Assembly (NCBI RefSeq): GCF_017254845.1
Contig: NZ_JAFKCU010000002.1
Span: 310,001-374,000 of the forward strand
Direction of reading: 5' to 3'
Source of the DNA: Algoriphagus pacificus
GTDB taxonomy: Bacteria; Bacteroidota; Bacteroidia; Cytophagales; Cyclobacteriaceae
DNA: 64,000 nt
Shown here: piece by piece, positions 26,139-35,521 of the stretch
Position numbering within the stretch: the stretch's first letter is position 1
How the letters are laid out: each line of letters begins with the position of its first letter
Notes under the pieces: generated by a model
The model's input: the letters and a program-made list of their open reading frames with translations, nothing else
The model's database searches: none
Told to the model about the DNA's origin: nothing
Made by a program: the position numbers and the translations under genes

Positions 26139-26969
26139 TTATAAGTTTCTGATCCAGTCTGGAATAGGATAGACCTCTATAAGTTCTTTTTGGACAGCAG
26201 CTAATACTTCTTGACCAATTTGCAGGTATTTGTAGTCTGAAGAGGGTAATTCTCCGATTGTCAAAATAGATTGAGAGGATGAGATTGAGGTAGCTTTAAT
26301 CTGGTTTCCTTCCACCCAAAGTAGGTGTTCCTTGTAGAAGCACATCCGTTGATTTGTAGTTACTGCTACTTTCTTCAAGAAATTCCCTTGGTTGTCAAAA
26401 AGGTAAATTCCATCGTTAGCAACGTTCATGAAGAGTCGATTTTTAAATTCCCGAATTTCTAAAACCTCAATTTTTTCAGCTTCTAGGATCAGGTTTAGCG
26501 GCTGGGACTGGATTACAAGATTTCTCAGATAATCTAAAGTTTTGAGACTAAGATCAGATTCATCCCAAACCCAAACTCGGTTGTTATTTCCCAAAGTTGA
26601 GGCTTTGGCCAGATTGATTTCAGCTAAGAAGAAACCCTTTTCAGCCAATTGATTCATAAATCTATCCAAGATCCGATACTCTTGTAGATCAGCAGAAAAG
26701 CTAAAAATATTGACAGTCCAGGCAGCTTCCAGCTGGTGTAATCTTGCCTGCCTAGCTGGTGAGAAAAGGTTTATCTGTTTCCCCTTTTTGCTAAATTGAT
26801 AAATGTCCCCTGAAGTATTGCTGGCGAAAATCTGGTCTTTGGTGTCAAAAGAAAGCAAGTCCAAATTTGAAAGAGTGATTTTGGCTTGTGGTGATTCTAA
26901 TTTATTAATCGTTTGCGCAAAAAGCTGTTGTAAGGCAAACATCAAAATTGAAAGAATCAGCAACTTCAT
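26139..26969 (-). CDS. Secreted protein of unknown function, possible propeller
   Basis: 276 residues with a signal peptide ending LFAQ at 19. The rest is rich in beta strands with repeating short patterns such as DQIFASNTSGDIYQFSKKG, NRVWVWDESDLSLKT and DGIYLFDNQGNFLKKV, which suggests a small propeller of WD or NHL type. No catalytic residues are obvious. Its start overlaps the lpxH stop by 4 bases, so it is cotranscribed with lpxH. The family is not recognised. Confidence 0.7.
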   Translation of the reverse strand: MKLLILSILMFALQQLFAQTINKLESPQAKITLSNLDLLSFDTKDQIFASNTSGDIYQFSKKGKQINLFSPARQARLHQLEAAWTVNIFSFSADLQEYRILDRFMNQLAEKGFFLAEINLAKASTLGNNNRVWVWDESDLSLKTLDYLRNLVIQSQPLNLILEAEKIEVLEIREFKNRLFMNVANDGIYLFDNQGNFLKKVAVTTNQRMCFYKEHLLWVEGNQIKATSISSSQSILTIGELPSSDYKYLQIGQEVLAAVQKELIEVYPIPDWIRNL

Positions 26970-27742
26970 GATTCAAAAGTTTTCAATTGAACTTCCTTTT
27001 CATCCAGTACCAAAAACGTATTTTGAGTGACCCATTCTCCCAAATTGTAATATGTCGAGTTTGGGCTTACCTCCAGCTCAAGCGGAAGATGCCTGTGACC
27101 AAAGATGTAATAATCATGATGATTTTCTTTTTCCACCTCTTTGCAATATTGCCAAAGCCACTCATTTTCTCCCAAGAAATGATTCTCGTCCTTTTCGATA
27201 TTTGTAATCCTGCTATGGCCTGACCATGCATGGGCTAGTTTGATTCCTAAATCTGGATGGAACCACTTGAAAAGCCACTTTGAAAGTGGATGAACAAAGA
27301 CTTTTTTGAGAAACTTATAGGACTTGTCTCCAGGGCCCAACCCATCACCATGACCAACGAGGATCTTTTTTTCAGCAGCCTTCAATACGATCGGATCAAA
27401 GAATACTGGGACGCCCAATTCTTGGGTGAAATAGTCTTTCATCCAGAGATCATGATTTCCAGTGAAAAAGTAAACTGGAATATTTTGATCCCGAAGTTGG
27501 GAGATTTTGGAAATGAAAGGGATAAAGCCCTTTGGGATCACTTCGCTGTATTCAAACCAAAAATCAAATATATCTCCAACCAAAAAGATGGCAGCTGCTT
27601 CTTTCTCGATGCTATTAAGCCAGCGGATAATTCTTCTTTCCCTTTCTTTACTTGATTTGGCATTGGGCGCTCCCAAATGAAAATCGGAAGCAAAAAATAG
27701 TTTTTTGCCATTAAGATCGATGTTCAGAGTTGAGACTTGCAT
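26966..27742 (-). CDS. lpxH: UDP-2,3-diacylglucosamine diphosphatase
   Basis: Lipid A pathway enzyme that hydrolyses UDP-2,3-diacylglucosamine to lipid X and UMP at the inner face of the membrane. The metallophosphoesterase motifs are complete: SDFHLGAP, VGDIFDFWFEY, TGNHDLWM, GHGDGLGPGD and FGHRHLPLEL. The start at 27742 gives 258 residues; an ATG further upstream lies inside the ftsH terminator and is unlikely. It lies downstream of ftsH in the same direction. This is the better LpxH candidate of the two homologues in the window. Confidence 0.88.
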   Translation of the reverse strand: MQVSTLNIDLNGKKLFFASDFHLGAPNAKSSKERERRIIRWLNSIEKEAAAIFLVGDIFDFWFEYSEVIPKGFIPFISKISQLRDQNIPVYFFTGNHDLWMKDYFTQELGVPVFFDPIVLKAAEKKILVGHGDGLGPGDKSYKFLKKVFVHPLSKWLFKWFHPDLGIKLAHAWSGHSRITNIEKDENHFLGENEWLWQYCKEVEKENHHDYYIFGHRHLPLELEVSPNSTYYNLGEWVTQNTFLVLDEKEVQLKTFES

Positions 27743-27770
27743 GAATAAAGATAATCTGGGAATTGGGTAT

Positions 27771-27797
27771 AAAAAAAGCCCCAATTGAAGGGGCTTC
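27771..27797 (-). terminator. Rho-independent terminator after ftsH
   Basis: On the minus strand AGAAGCCCC, a short loop and GGGGCTTTTTTT form a stem followed by Us, directly after the ftsH stop. Confidence 0.85.
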
Positions 27798-27801
27798 TAA
27801 A

Positions 27802-29871
27802 TTATTGATTTTCTTCCTTCGGTTCCGTGACTGAGCTTGGTTCGTCAGAAGGTGTTGCATCTGGTTCCAAAGTTGGAGTTTCCAACTGATCGATAACAGG
27901 AACAGGAGCACTTTCTTTTTTATTAGTAAATGCCTGATAGGTTGTTTCAGTTGCGAATGGTCTCTTTCCGATCAAACGCTCTAAATCAGCTTGGAATAGA
28001 ATTTCTTTTTCAAGAAGTTCCTGAGCCAATATTTCCAATTCCTTGCTTCTATGAGTCAACAATTCCTTGGTTCTGATATAAGCTTTTTGAATCAACTGTC
28101 TTACTTCTTCATCGATAGTTTCGGCAGTAGTTTCTGAATAAGGCTTTGTCATCTTATAGCCATCGCCTTTGGAATCATAGAAAGAGACGTTACCGATTTT
28201 ATCATTCATACCATAAATCGATACGATAGAATATGCCATCTTAGTCACTCTTTCCAAGTCGCTTAGAGCTCCAGTAGAAATCTTTTTAAAGATTATCTCC
28301 TCTGCTGCTCTTCCGCCCAAAGTCATACACATCTCGTCGATGAGTTGTTCTGTTTGATACAAGAACTGCTCCTTTGGTAAATACTGAGCATATCCAAGTG
28401 CTGCAATTCCTCTAGGAACAATACTTACTTTGACCAATGGGTCAGCATGCTCGAGGAACCAACCTGCCACAGCGTGACCTGCTTCATGGTAAGCAACAAT
28501 CTTTTTCTCTTCTGGAGAAATGATCTTATTTCTTTTTTCTAGACCTCCAATAGTTCTGTCAATTGCATCTTGGAAATCCTGCATGTCGACAGCAGTTTTA
28601 TTTCTTCTTGCTGCGATCAAAGCCGCCTCATTACATACGTTGGCTATTTCTGCACCCGCAAATCCAGGAGTTTGTGCTGCCAATTTTTTAGGATCAATAT
28701 CCGGACTGGTTTTGATAGGCTTCAAGTGTACTTTGAAGATTGCTTCTCTTCCAACGATATCTGGCTTGTCAATAGAAATCTGTCTGTCAAATCTACCAGC
28801 TCTCAACAAGGCGCTATCCAATACATCAGGTCTGTTTGTAGCTGCTAGGACAATAACTCCAGAGTCAGTTCCAAAACCATCCATTTCTACCAATAATGAG
28901 TTCAGCGTGTTTTCTCTCTCATCATTGCTTCCTGGCATTTGACCTTTTCCTCTTGATCTACCAATAGCATCAATTTCATCGATAAAGATGATACAAGGCG
29001 CTTTTTCTTTGGCTTGCTTAAACAAATCTCTAACTCTTGCCGCTCCGACACCTACGAACATTTCCACAAAGTCAGAACCTGAAAGTGTGAAGAAAGGCAC
29101 GCCAGCTTCACCAGCAACGGCTTTTGCAAGCAAGGTTTTACCTGTTCCCGGAGGTCCTACTAGCAAAGCACCTTTTGGTATTTTACCACCAAGTTTGGTG
29201 AATTTGCCTGGGTTTTTAAGGAATTCAACGATTTCCTGAATTTCTTCTTTTGCTTCGTCAAGGCCTGCCACATTGTCAAAAGTGATTTTGACTTTGTTTT
29301 CAGCATCAAATAACTGTGCTTTTGATTTTCCAACATTGAAAATTTGTCCGCCAGGACCGGAAGGACCAGCCATTCTTCTCATCATAAACCAGAAGAAGAC
29401 AAATAATAAAATCAAGAATCCAAAGCTGCTGAAGTAGCTACTCCAGTTTTCTTCAGTGGAAACTTCCAGATCAATTCGGTTTTCAGGAGCAGCTTGCTCT
29501 TTCAAAGCATCAAAATCATTTGCGAACTTATCTACTGAAGCTACCTGAAATGAATAATGTGGTCCTGAAGGATTGAAGAAAGTTGAGTTAGACTCAAGCT
29601 CTGTTTTATATTTTGGTTTGGACTGTGCAGATGGTTTTAGAGTAATGTCTACTCGTTCCATATTCTTGACCATCACGACTTTAGATACGTCGCCGGCCAT
29701 ATACATGTCCTCAAATTTCTTTTGGGTGATGTCAATTACTGCTGACCTCTGCTGCAACCAGGTTAGTCCTATCAGCACAATTGCTGCCGCCACAATCAGC
29801 CAAAGCTGAAAGTTTGGTTTGGGCTGAGGTGCTTTTGGTACAAATTTCTTGTTCTTATTTTTATCGCTCAT
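27802..29871 (-). CDS. ftsH: ATP-dependent zinc metalloprotease FtsH
   Basis: 689-residue membrane-bound AAA+ protease for quality control of membrane proteins and regulatory turnover. Two membrane helices (about 22-39 and 148-165) flank a periplasmic domain. The AAA domain has Walker A GPPGTGKT (239-246), Walker B IIFIDEID (294-301) and the second region of homology at about 345-365. The zinc site is HEAGH at 462-466. The C-terminus is proline- and acid-rich. Upstream lies rsfS in the same direction. Confidence 0.98.
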   Translation of the reverse strand: MSDKNKNKKFVPKAPQPKPNFQLWLIVAAAIVLIGLTWLQQRSAVIDITQKKFEDMYMAGDVSKVVMVKNMERVDITLKPSAQSKPKYKTELESNSTFFNPSGPHYSFQVASVDKFANDFDALKEQAAPENRIDLEVSTEENWSSYFSSFGFLILLFVFFWFMMRRMAGPSGPGGQIFNVGKSKAQLFDAENKVKITFDNVAGLDEAKEEIQEIVEFLKNPGKFTKLGGKIPKGALLVGPPGTGKTLLAKAVAGEAGVPFFTLSGSDFVEMFVGVGAARVRDLFKQAKEKAPCIIFIDEIDAIGRSRGKGQMPGSNDERENTLNSLLVEMDGFGTDSGVIVLAATNRPDVLDSALLRAGRFDRQISIDKPDIVGREAIFKVHLKPIKTSPDIDPKKLAAQTPGFAGAEIANVCNEAALIAARRNKTAVDMQDFQDAIDRTIGGLEKRNKIISPEEKKIVAYHEAGHAVAGWFLEHADPLVKVSIVPRGIAALGYAQYLPKEQFLYQTEQLIDEMCMTLGGRAAEEIIFKKISTGALSDLERVTKMAYSIVSIYGMNDKIGNVSFYDSKGDGYKMTKPYSETTAETIDEEVRQLIQKAYIRTKELLTHRSKELEILAQELLEKEILFQADLERLIGKRPFATETTYQAFTNKKESAPVPVIDQLETPTLEPDATPSDEPSSVTEPKEENQ

Positions 29872-29936
29872 CGCTTAATATGTAATTCTGTAAACTTAAG
29901 GTAAAACGGAATAGGTTAGGTAAAGTTTGAAGCATT

Positions 29937-30284
29937 TTAGCCGATTCGGGTAACTTTTGCGTCACCCCAAAGATCTTCTAACCCGTAAAACTCTCGCTTT
30001 TCTTTAAGGAAAATATGCGCAACAACGTTTACATAATCCATTAAAATCCAGTTTCTGCTGTTCTTTCCTTCACTTCTCCAGGGGCTGGTGTCACCAGCTT
30101 TGATGACTTCTTCTTCAATTGAATCTGAAATGGCATCTAATTGGGTGTCTGAATTACCTGAACAGATAACGAAGAAATCGGTAACGGTGTCTTTTATATG
30201 TCTTAAGTCCATCAAAATGATGTTTGAGGCTTTTTTTTCCTCCATTCCTTTGATGATAACTTGGCTCAGCTCTTCTGCTGTCAT
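29937..30284 (-). CDS. rsfS: Ribosomal silencing factor RsfS
   Basis: 115-residue protein of the Iojap/YbeB family that binds uL14 on the large subunit and blocks subunit joining during starvation. The family pattern is clear: DLRHIKDTVTDFFVICSGNS, then SEGKNSRNWILMDYVNVVAHIF, and a C-terminal YGLEDLWGDA. It precedes ftsH by 65 bases, a common order in Bacteroidota, and diverges from birA. Confidence 0.95.
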   Translation of the reverse strand: MTAEELSQVIIKGMEEKKASNIILMDLRHIKDTVTDFFVICSGNSDTQLDAISDSIEEEVIKAGDTSPWRSEGKNSRNWILMDYVNVVAHIFLKEKREFYGLEDLWGDAKVTRIG

Positions 30285-30294
30285 ATTATTAGTT

Positions 30295-30302
30295 TAATTT
30301 TG
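30295..30302 (+). promoter_or_regulatory. Candidate -7 box of the birA promoter
   Basis: TAATTTTG matches the Bacteroidota TAnnTTTG consensus exactly and lies 41 bases before the birA start codon. A good -33 box is not seen. Confidence 0.35.
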
Positions 30303-30343
30303 GAGCTGGTTTAAATGAGTCTTTTCCAGCGAACCTAAAATTT

Positions 30344-31105
30344 ATGTATAAAATTCTTGCCAATACCATTTTTTTGGGGAAAGATGTCCATTTCCTGCCA
30401 GACTGTCACTCAACCAATGACATTGCCTTACAGATGGTCAGGTCGGGTCAGGTCCAAGAAGGTGCTATTGTCATTTGCGGTTATCAGACAAAAGGTAAAG
30501 GTCAAAGGGGAAATAGTTGGGTTTCTGAGCCAGGAAAGAACTTAACATTTTCATTGGTTCTTAAGCCTGCTTTTTTGGATATCACTGAACAGTTTGTTTT
30601 GAATATGTGCATTTCAAATGCAATCAGAAAGGTGTTGCAGGATTATGTTCCTTATTTGACTGTGAAATGGCCAAATGACCTTGTGGTGCCGGATTTTGGA
30701 AAATTGGGAGGAATCCTAATTGAAAATGTGATCAGTAGTAAATCCTGGGAAAATGCTGTTGTCGGAATAGGTTTGAATATCAATCAGTTGGTTTTTGAAA
30801 ATGAAAAAGCTACCTCACTTTCAAAAATCACTGGAAACAATTTTGACTTACAGGAGCTTTTTAGGTTGATCATCACACAAATCGAACAAAGCTACCTTCA
30901 GCTAAAAAAAGGTAAGCATAAGGAAATCAAAAATGATTATCTCAGTCATTTATATCTAAAAAATCAAATTGCCTCTTTTCGATCAGAGAATGGCGACTTT
31001 TCCGGTCAGATTACCGGAATAGATGAGCAAGGAAAACTTCTTATCGAAGATGAAACTGGGGAATTAAGGACTTTTGGTCTCAAAGAAGTTGCCTTTCTTG
31101 ACTAA
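30344..31105 (+). CDS. birA: Biotin--[acetyl-CoA-carboxylase] ligase
   Basis: 253-residue enzyme that activates biotin with ATP and attaches it to the carboxyl carrier protein. It has the adenylate-binding loop KGKGQRGNSW, the segment TFSLVLKP, and KWPNDLVV with GKLGGILIEN around the biotin site. It has no N-terminal DNA-binding domain, so it is a monofunctional ligase and not a repressor. The C-terminal SH3-like cap is present (GQITGIDEQGKLLIED). Confidence 0.94.
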   Translation: MYKILANTIFLGKDVHFLPDCHSTNDIALQMVRSGQVQEGAIVICGYQTKGKGQRGNSWVSEPGKNLTFSLVLKPAFLDITEQFVLNMCISNAIRKVLQDYVPYLTVKWPNDLVVPDFGKLGGILIENVISSKSWENAVVGIGLNINQLVFENEKATSLSKITGNNFDLQELFRLIITQIEQSYLQLKKGKHKEIKNDYLSHLYLKNQIASFRSENGDFSGQITGIDEQGKLLIEDETGELRTFGLKEVAFLD

Positions 31106-31113
31106 ATCGGGAT

Positions 31114-31144
31114 TTTAGATTCCCAAAATTATGCGGTACCTTTG
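31114..31144 (+). promoter_or_regulatory. Candidate promoter of ahcY
   Basis: TACCTTTG (31137-31144) is an exact TAnnTTTG box, with TTTA (31114-31117) 19 bases upstream. Transcription would begin about 35 bases before the ahcY ATG. This also argues against a TTG start at 31142. Confidence 0.5.
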
Positions 31145-31186
31145 CCGGAGTTTTTAAGAGAATTTAATTCGTTAACTATCAATATT

Positions 31187-32506
31187 ATGTCAGAAACCAA
31201 GTCTGAAAAATACGTAAAGTATAAAGTAAAAGACATCTCTCTAGCGGAGTGGGGAAGAAAAGAAATTAAACTTGCTGAAGCTGAAATGCCAGGTCTAATG
31301 GCTCTTCGTGAGGAATTTGGCGCATCTAAGCCATTGAAAAATGCAAGAATCGCAGGTTGTCTACACATGACAATCCAGACTGCTGTTTTGATTGAAACTT
31401 TGGTTGAATTAGGAGCTGAAGTAACTTGGTCTTCATGTAATATTTTTTCTACTCAGGATCATGCTGCTGCTGCTATTGCTGCTGCCGGAATCTCAGTTTA
31501 TGCTTGGAAAGGCATGAATGCTGAAGAATTCGATTGGTGTATTGAGCAGACGCTTTTCTTTGGAGAAGATCGTCAACCATTGAATATGATCCTTGATGAT
31601 GGAGGAGATTTGACAAATATGGTTTTGGATCAATATCCTGAGTTGGTTGCTGGAATCAGAGGTCTTTCTGAAGAGACTACAACTGGTGTTCATAGATTGT
31701 ATGAGCGTATGAAAAACGGTACACTTCCAATGCCTGCTATCAACGTAAACGACTCTGTTACCAAATCAAAGTTTGACAATAAGTACGGTTGTAAAGAATC
31801 ATTGGTAGATGCTATCAGAAGAGCAACTGATGTAATGATGGCTGGAAAAGTTGCTGTTGTGGCTGGATACGGTGATGTTGGAAAAGGTTCTGCTGCTTCT
31901 TTGAGAGGTGCAGGAGCAAGAGTTGTTGTAACTGAAATCGATCCAATTTGTGCACTTCAAGCTGCAATGGATGGATTTGCAGTTAAGAAAATGGTTGATG
32001 CTGTAGCTGGTGCTGATATTGTGGTTACTGCAACAGGTAACAAGGATATCTTGACTGCTGAGCATTTCAAAGCAATGAAAGACAAGGCTATCGTTTGTAA
32101 CATTGGTCACTTTGACAATGAAATCGATATGGCTTGGTTGAATAAAAATTATGGTCACACCAAGAACGTGATTAAGCCTCAAGTGGATCTTTATGATCTT
32201 GATGGCAAAGAAATCATCGTTTTGGCAGAAGGTAGATTGGTGAACTTGGGTTGTGCAACAGGACACCCATCATTTGTAATGTCCAATTCCTTTACCAACC
32301 AAACTTTGGCTCAATTGGAATTATGGCAAAACCACGAATCTTATCAACCAGGAGTTTATGTGTTGCCGAAGCATCTTGATGAAAAAGTTGCAGCGCTTCA
32401 TTTGGCTAAATTAGGAGTGGAATTAGAAACACTTTCTCAAGAGCAAGCCGAGTATATCGGTGTGACTGTAGAAGGACCATTCAAGCCTGAATACTACAGA
32501 TATTAA
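31187..32506 (+). CDS. ahcY: Adenosylhomocysteinase
   Basis: Cytoplasmic NAD-dependent enzyme that splits S-adenosylhomocysteine into adenosine and homocysteine and so keeps methylation running. From the ATG at 31187 it has 439 residues. Substrate-site pieces include [29 protein letters not shown] and the hinge [13 protein letters not shown]. The NAD fold has [17 protein letters not shown], and the C-terminus ends PEYYRY as in the family. It is followed by a strong terminator. Confidence 0.98.
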   Translation: MSETKSEKYVKYKVKDISLAEWGRKEIKLAEAEMPGLMALREEFGASKPLKNARIAGCLHMTIQTAVLIETLVELGAEVTWSSCNIFSTQDHAAAAIAAAGISVYAWKGMNAEEFDWCIEQTLFFGEDRQPLNMILDDGGDLTNMVLDQYPELVAGIRGLSEETTTGVHRLYERMKNGTLPMPAINVNDSVTKSKFDNKYGCKESLVDAIRRATDVMMAGKVAVVAGYGDVGKGSAASLRGAGARVVVTEIDPICALQAAMDGFAVKKMVDAVAGADIVVTATGNKDILTAEHFKAMKDKAIVCNIGHFDNEIDMAWLNKNYGHTKNVIKPQVDLYDLDGKEIIVLAEGRLVNLGCATGHPSFVMSNSFTNQTLAQLELWQNHESYQPGVYVLPKHLDEKVAALHLAKLGVELETLSQEQAEYIGVTVEGPFKPEYYRY

Positions 32507-32529
32507 TTTCTTTGAAGAAAAGAAAAATT

Positions 32530-32560
32530 AAAAGGCAGCTGTTTAGCTGCCTTTTTTTTA
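32530..32560. terminator. Terminator after ahcY
   Basis: AAAAGGCAGCT (32530-32540) pairs with AGCTGCCTTTT across a 4-base loop, followed by more Ts. It abuts the stop codon of the convergent lipoprotein gene and may serve both. Confidence 0.88.
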
Positions 32561-33364
32561 TGGGTTTAAAAGAAGTTTTCTGCCATCGGGAAGCAAAACA
32601 TTTGCAGCTACCTGACAAGAATCAACCAGCTCGTAAGTCAGTCTATGAGTAACCTGATTTGAGGATCCTCTATCAATTGTCCATATTTCTACTCCACTGA
32701 CAGGATTGAGTTCATTCTGTTTAAAGCAGTTGGTTAGCATCAATCGATCCTCAGGTATTTCTATTGAGAACTCTCTTCCCGCAGCATTTCGCCCAGTCAT
32801 CATTCCAGTAGAGATCAATCCAATAGAACTAGAAAGTTTCGCATTTTTTTGATGCATCAAGGAACCGGATAAAATCGAAGTCAATTCTTTTGAAGTCTTT
32901 TGGGTCATCATGTCAAAAGTCTCAGTCACGATTCCATTTTTGCTTTGTTTATAATTTCTTTCCCCGTCAATACTTGTTCCTTTGAAGGTGTAGTTTTCAT
33001 AGGATTGAGTCCAGGTTCGGGTGCTATCAAGAGTTAGAGGGTATGTCAGGTTTATTTTCCCCGTCCTTTTGCCTTCATTTGACTGAGCACACTCTGTGGA
33101 AGCTAAAAATTCCAATGTAACTTTCCTGCCTTCAGTTTCTATAGAGACAATCGGGCATCCAGGCAATATGAAAGTTGAATCCATGGAAGTATATTCTTCA
33201 AAAGTCAAAAGTGAGAAGTATAAGCTTTCACTCCAAGCTGTGGAAATTTCAAACATTTGATTTGCCTCAGCTGGTAAGTCTGTACTGATTACTTTATCCG
33301 CATCGTCTTGACAGCCAAATGAGCTCAATAAAATGGCTAGGTATAAAAAGTAGTTCCTATTCAT
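32558..33364 (-). CDS. Lipoprotein of unknown function
   Basis: 268 residues with a lipobox (LSSFGC18) followed by acidic residues (QDDAD). The body is beta-rich with several conserved-looking cysteines (GCPIVS, STECAQ, LTNCFKQ, VDSCQV) that may form disulphides in the periplasm. It has no motif that I recognise. The gene is convergent with ahcY and divergent from the SDR gene. Confidence 0.7.
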   Translation of the reverse strand: MNRNYFLYLAILLSSFGCQDDADKVISTDLPAEANQMFEISTAWSESLYFSLLTFEEYTSMDSTFILPGCPIVSIETEGRKVTLEFLASTECAQSNEGKRTGKINLTYPLTLDSTRTWTQSYENYTFKGTSIDGERNYKQSKNGIVTETFDMMTQKTSKELTSILSGSLMHQKNAKLSSSIGLISTGMMTGRNAAGREFSIEIPEDRLMLTNCFKQNELNPVSGVEIWTIDRGSSNQVTHRLTYELVDSCQVAANVLLPDGRKLLLNP

Positions 33365-33409
33365 CTCTTCAAATTCAATAATTTCGAGTTTTTACCTTTT
33401 GAATCTTTC

Positions 33410-33440
33410 TTTCAATTACTAGGCCGAATCCCTATCTTGG
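33410..33440 (+). promoter_or_regulatory. Candidate promoter of the SDR gene
   Basis: TATCTTGG (33433-33440) matches seven of eight positions of TAnnTTTG; TTTC (33410-33413) lies 19 bases upstream. It supports the ATG at 33464 as start. Confidence 0.4.
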
Positions 33441-33463
33441 CTATAAATGAATCCAAAATAGTT

Positions 33464-34336
33464 ATGAATTATTTAGACGGTATGCTTCGAGACGGAGCAT
33501 TAAAAGGGAAAAACATTCTCATTACTGGAGGTGGAACGGGCCTTGGGAGATCTATGGGAGAATATTTTTTAGAACTGGGAGCAAATCTTGTCATCACTTC
33601 TCGAAAGCAGGATGTCCTGGATCAGTCAGCAGTTGAAATGATGAATTCCAAAGGAGGAAAAGTGATTCCTATTTCTTGTGATGTTCGTGAGATTGAACAG
33701 ATTGAGGGGATGTGGAAGAAAGCTACAGAGGAACTTGGACAGATCCATGTGGTATTGAATAACGCCGCTGGTAATTTCATTAGCCCAACAGAAAGACTTT
33801 CTGCCAATGCATTTTCTACTGTTTTGGATATCGTTTTAAAAGGTACATCATTGATGACTTTGACTGCGGGGAAAGATTGGATTGAAAAGAAACAAACTGG
33901 GACATTCTTGAATATTGTGACAACCTATGCATGGACAGGTTCGGGTTATGTAGTGCCTTCGGCAGCTGCAAAAGCAGGAGTTTTGGCATTGACACGATCA
34001 CTAGCAGTAGAATGGGCCAAATATGGAATTCGGTCCAATGCAATAGCACCGGGGCCTTTTCCAACAGAAGGTGCTTGGAGCAGATTGTTACCAGGTGATT
34101 TGGTGAAAAAGTTTGATCCCGCCAAAAAAGTCCCTGTTGGTAGGGTAGGGGAGCATCAGGAATTGGCAAATCTTGCAGCTTATCTGGTTTCTGATTTTTC
34201 TGCCTATGTAAATGGAGAAGTTATTACCATAGATGGTGGAGAATGGATCAAAGGAGCAGGCGAATTCAATAATCTTGACCAAATACCAAAAGAGATGTGG
34301 GATATGATGGAAGTGTCAAGAGGAAAAAAAGCTTAG
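33464..34336 (+). CDS. SDR oxidoreductase, 2,4-dienoyl-CoA reductase-like
   Basis: 290-residue NAD(P)-dependent reductase. The cofactor site is ITGGGTGLGRSMGEYF, followed by NNAAGNFISPTE. The usual catalytic tyrosine four residues before the lysine is replaced: the active site reads SAAAKAG, with serine in the tyrosine position. This is the pattern of 2,4-dienoyl-CoA reductases, which reduce unsaturated fatty acyl-CoA intermediates. I use the ATG at 33464 because the upstream TTG falls in the promoter. It is monocistronic. Confidence 0.87.
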   Translation: MNYLDGMLRDGALKGKNILITGGGTGLGRSMGEYFLELGANLVITSRKQDVLDQSAVEMMNSKGGKVIPISCDVREIEQIEGMWKKATEELGQIHVVLNNAAGNFISPTERLSANAFSTVLDIVLKGTSLMTLTAGKDWIEKKQTGTFLNIVTTYAWTGSGYVVPSAAAKAGVLALTRSLAVEWAKYGIRSNAIAPGPFPTEGAWSRLLPGDLVKKFDPAKKVPVGRVGEHQELANLAAYLVSDFSAYVNGEVITIDGGEWIKGAGEFNNLDQIPKEMWDMMEVSRGKKA

Positions 34337-34356
34337 GCCCCAAGATCATTTGGGGC
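34325..34356 (-). terminator. Possible terminator between SDR and PAS genes
   Basis: GCCCCAA (34337-34343) and TTGGGGC (34350-34356) form a hairpin. On the minus strand a T run follows after a few bases, so it may end the PAS protein transcript. Confidence 0.4.
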
Positions 34357-34378
34357 TATCTAAAATCAAAATGGAAGC

Positions 34379-35449
34379 TTAGGAATTCTTGAGATTGCTA
34401 AGCGAGTTCGAGTCGATTCCTTTTTCAAAATTCTTGTTTTGATTTACGGATTCTTTGATACTTTTTTTGAGAGCATGGTCTAGCTGAACAGTTTCCTTTT
34501 TGATGATATCAATGATTCTTTTTGATTCACCAGTTTGTTGTTCAGTTTCCAAAATATCTATTAATCCTAAAATATTTGCCACTCTTGCCCGCAGGGTATG
34601 AGATTGCTGAAAAGCGAGATCTCTCAAAAAGAATTGATGCTCTTTCATCCAGATATCTTGTTTCTTCTTCTCAGTGATGTCAATAATTATTCCCTGTACT
34701 TTTTTAGGGATTCGCTCTTCATTCCATTGGATTGTTCTGCCAAATGCCAATACCCATAATGTTTGATTTCTCTTGGAAACCAATCTAAATTCTTTTTTAA
34801 ATGGGACACTCCCAGGAGTCTTGAAATGCTGGTTCAATTCCTGGCTTAAAAGAAAAAAATCATCTTGGTGAATATGTTTTTCCCAAGAGATCTGTTTTTT
34901 TTCTTCGATTTCTTTTTCAGAATAGCCAAGTGTTTGTGCTAATCCCGAACTAATAGAATTTACTTTTTCAAAAGGATTGAATTCCCAAAATCCCAATAAT
35001 TTGTCTTCAAGCAAAGAGTCAATTAATTCAGTGGGGTTTTCATCATTATCCATGAATTCACCCAACTGAAGATTATAAGGGTGCATCACGTCAATTGGAT
35101 GTCCTATACCTAAGCAGGTTCCAAAGTCCTCTGAAATGAAAAAGAATTCCCACTTTGTTTTCAAAAGATTTCCAGTGGGATAATTGATTTTTTGTAATTC
35201 AACCTTAAAGGATTGGTGATGATTTTTCCAGGCTTTTAAGCGATTATTTTCATATTTTACCCAATCAGAAGAAATAAAACAATCCGAAAAATGTAAGGGT
35301 TTTTGAGTTCTGTCAAACAAAGAAGGAACTGGCCCAATTCCGGAATCAGAGCTCAGGACAATACCTGAATTGTCCATAGTCACTTGCATAAAATATTCAG
35401 AAGTTATTGCCAGTTGACCTAAAACCTCTAATGCGTTGACATTATTCAT
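34379..35449 (-). CDS. PAS protein with phosphoacceptor-like helix but no kinase domain
   Basis: 356 residues, soluble. The first 140 residues resemble a degenerate PAS domain. A clear PAS/PAC follows at about 145-265 (LLGFWEFNPFEKVNSISSG, then GIIIDITEKKKQD). Then comes a DHp-like helix with QSHTLRARVANILGLIDIL, as in Bacteroidota PAS kinases of the type IQSHxxRxPxA. The protein ends about 55 residues later with no ATPase domain, so it cannot autophosphorylate by itself. The final serine- and asparagine-rich tail looks natural and there is no frameshift visible downstream. It may be a phosphorelay partner or a decaying kinase. Confidence 0.75.
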   Translation of the reverse strand: MNNVNALEVLGQLAITSEYFMQVTMDNSGIVLSSDSGIGPVPSLFDRTQKPLHFSDCFISSDWVKYENNRLKAWKNHHQSFKVELQKINYPTGNLLKTKWEFFFISEDFGTCLGIGHPIDVMHPYNLQLGEFMDNDENPTELIDSLLEDKLLGFWEFNPFEKVNSISSGLAQTLGYSEKEIEEKKQISWEKHIHQDDFFLLSQELNQHFKTPGSVPFKKEFRLVSKRNQTLWVLAFGRTIQWNEERIPKKVQGIIIDITEKKKQDIWMKEHQFFLRDLAFQQSHTLRARVANILGLIDILETEQQTGESKRIIDIIKKETVQLDHALKKSIKESVNQNKNFEKGIDSNSLSNLKNS

Positions 35450-35521
35450 AAATCAAATTTAAGTCAATAATAAGTTAAATTACAAAAAATATTATACAAA
35501 ATACATAAAAATAGATTCAAA

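Noticed and set aside
27743-27784. Upstream ATG for lpxH
   Set aside because: It lies in the terminator hairpin of ftsH; the extra residues do not belong to the family.
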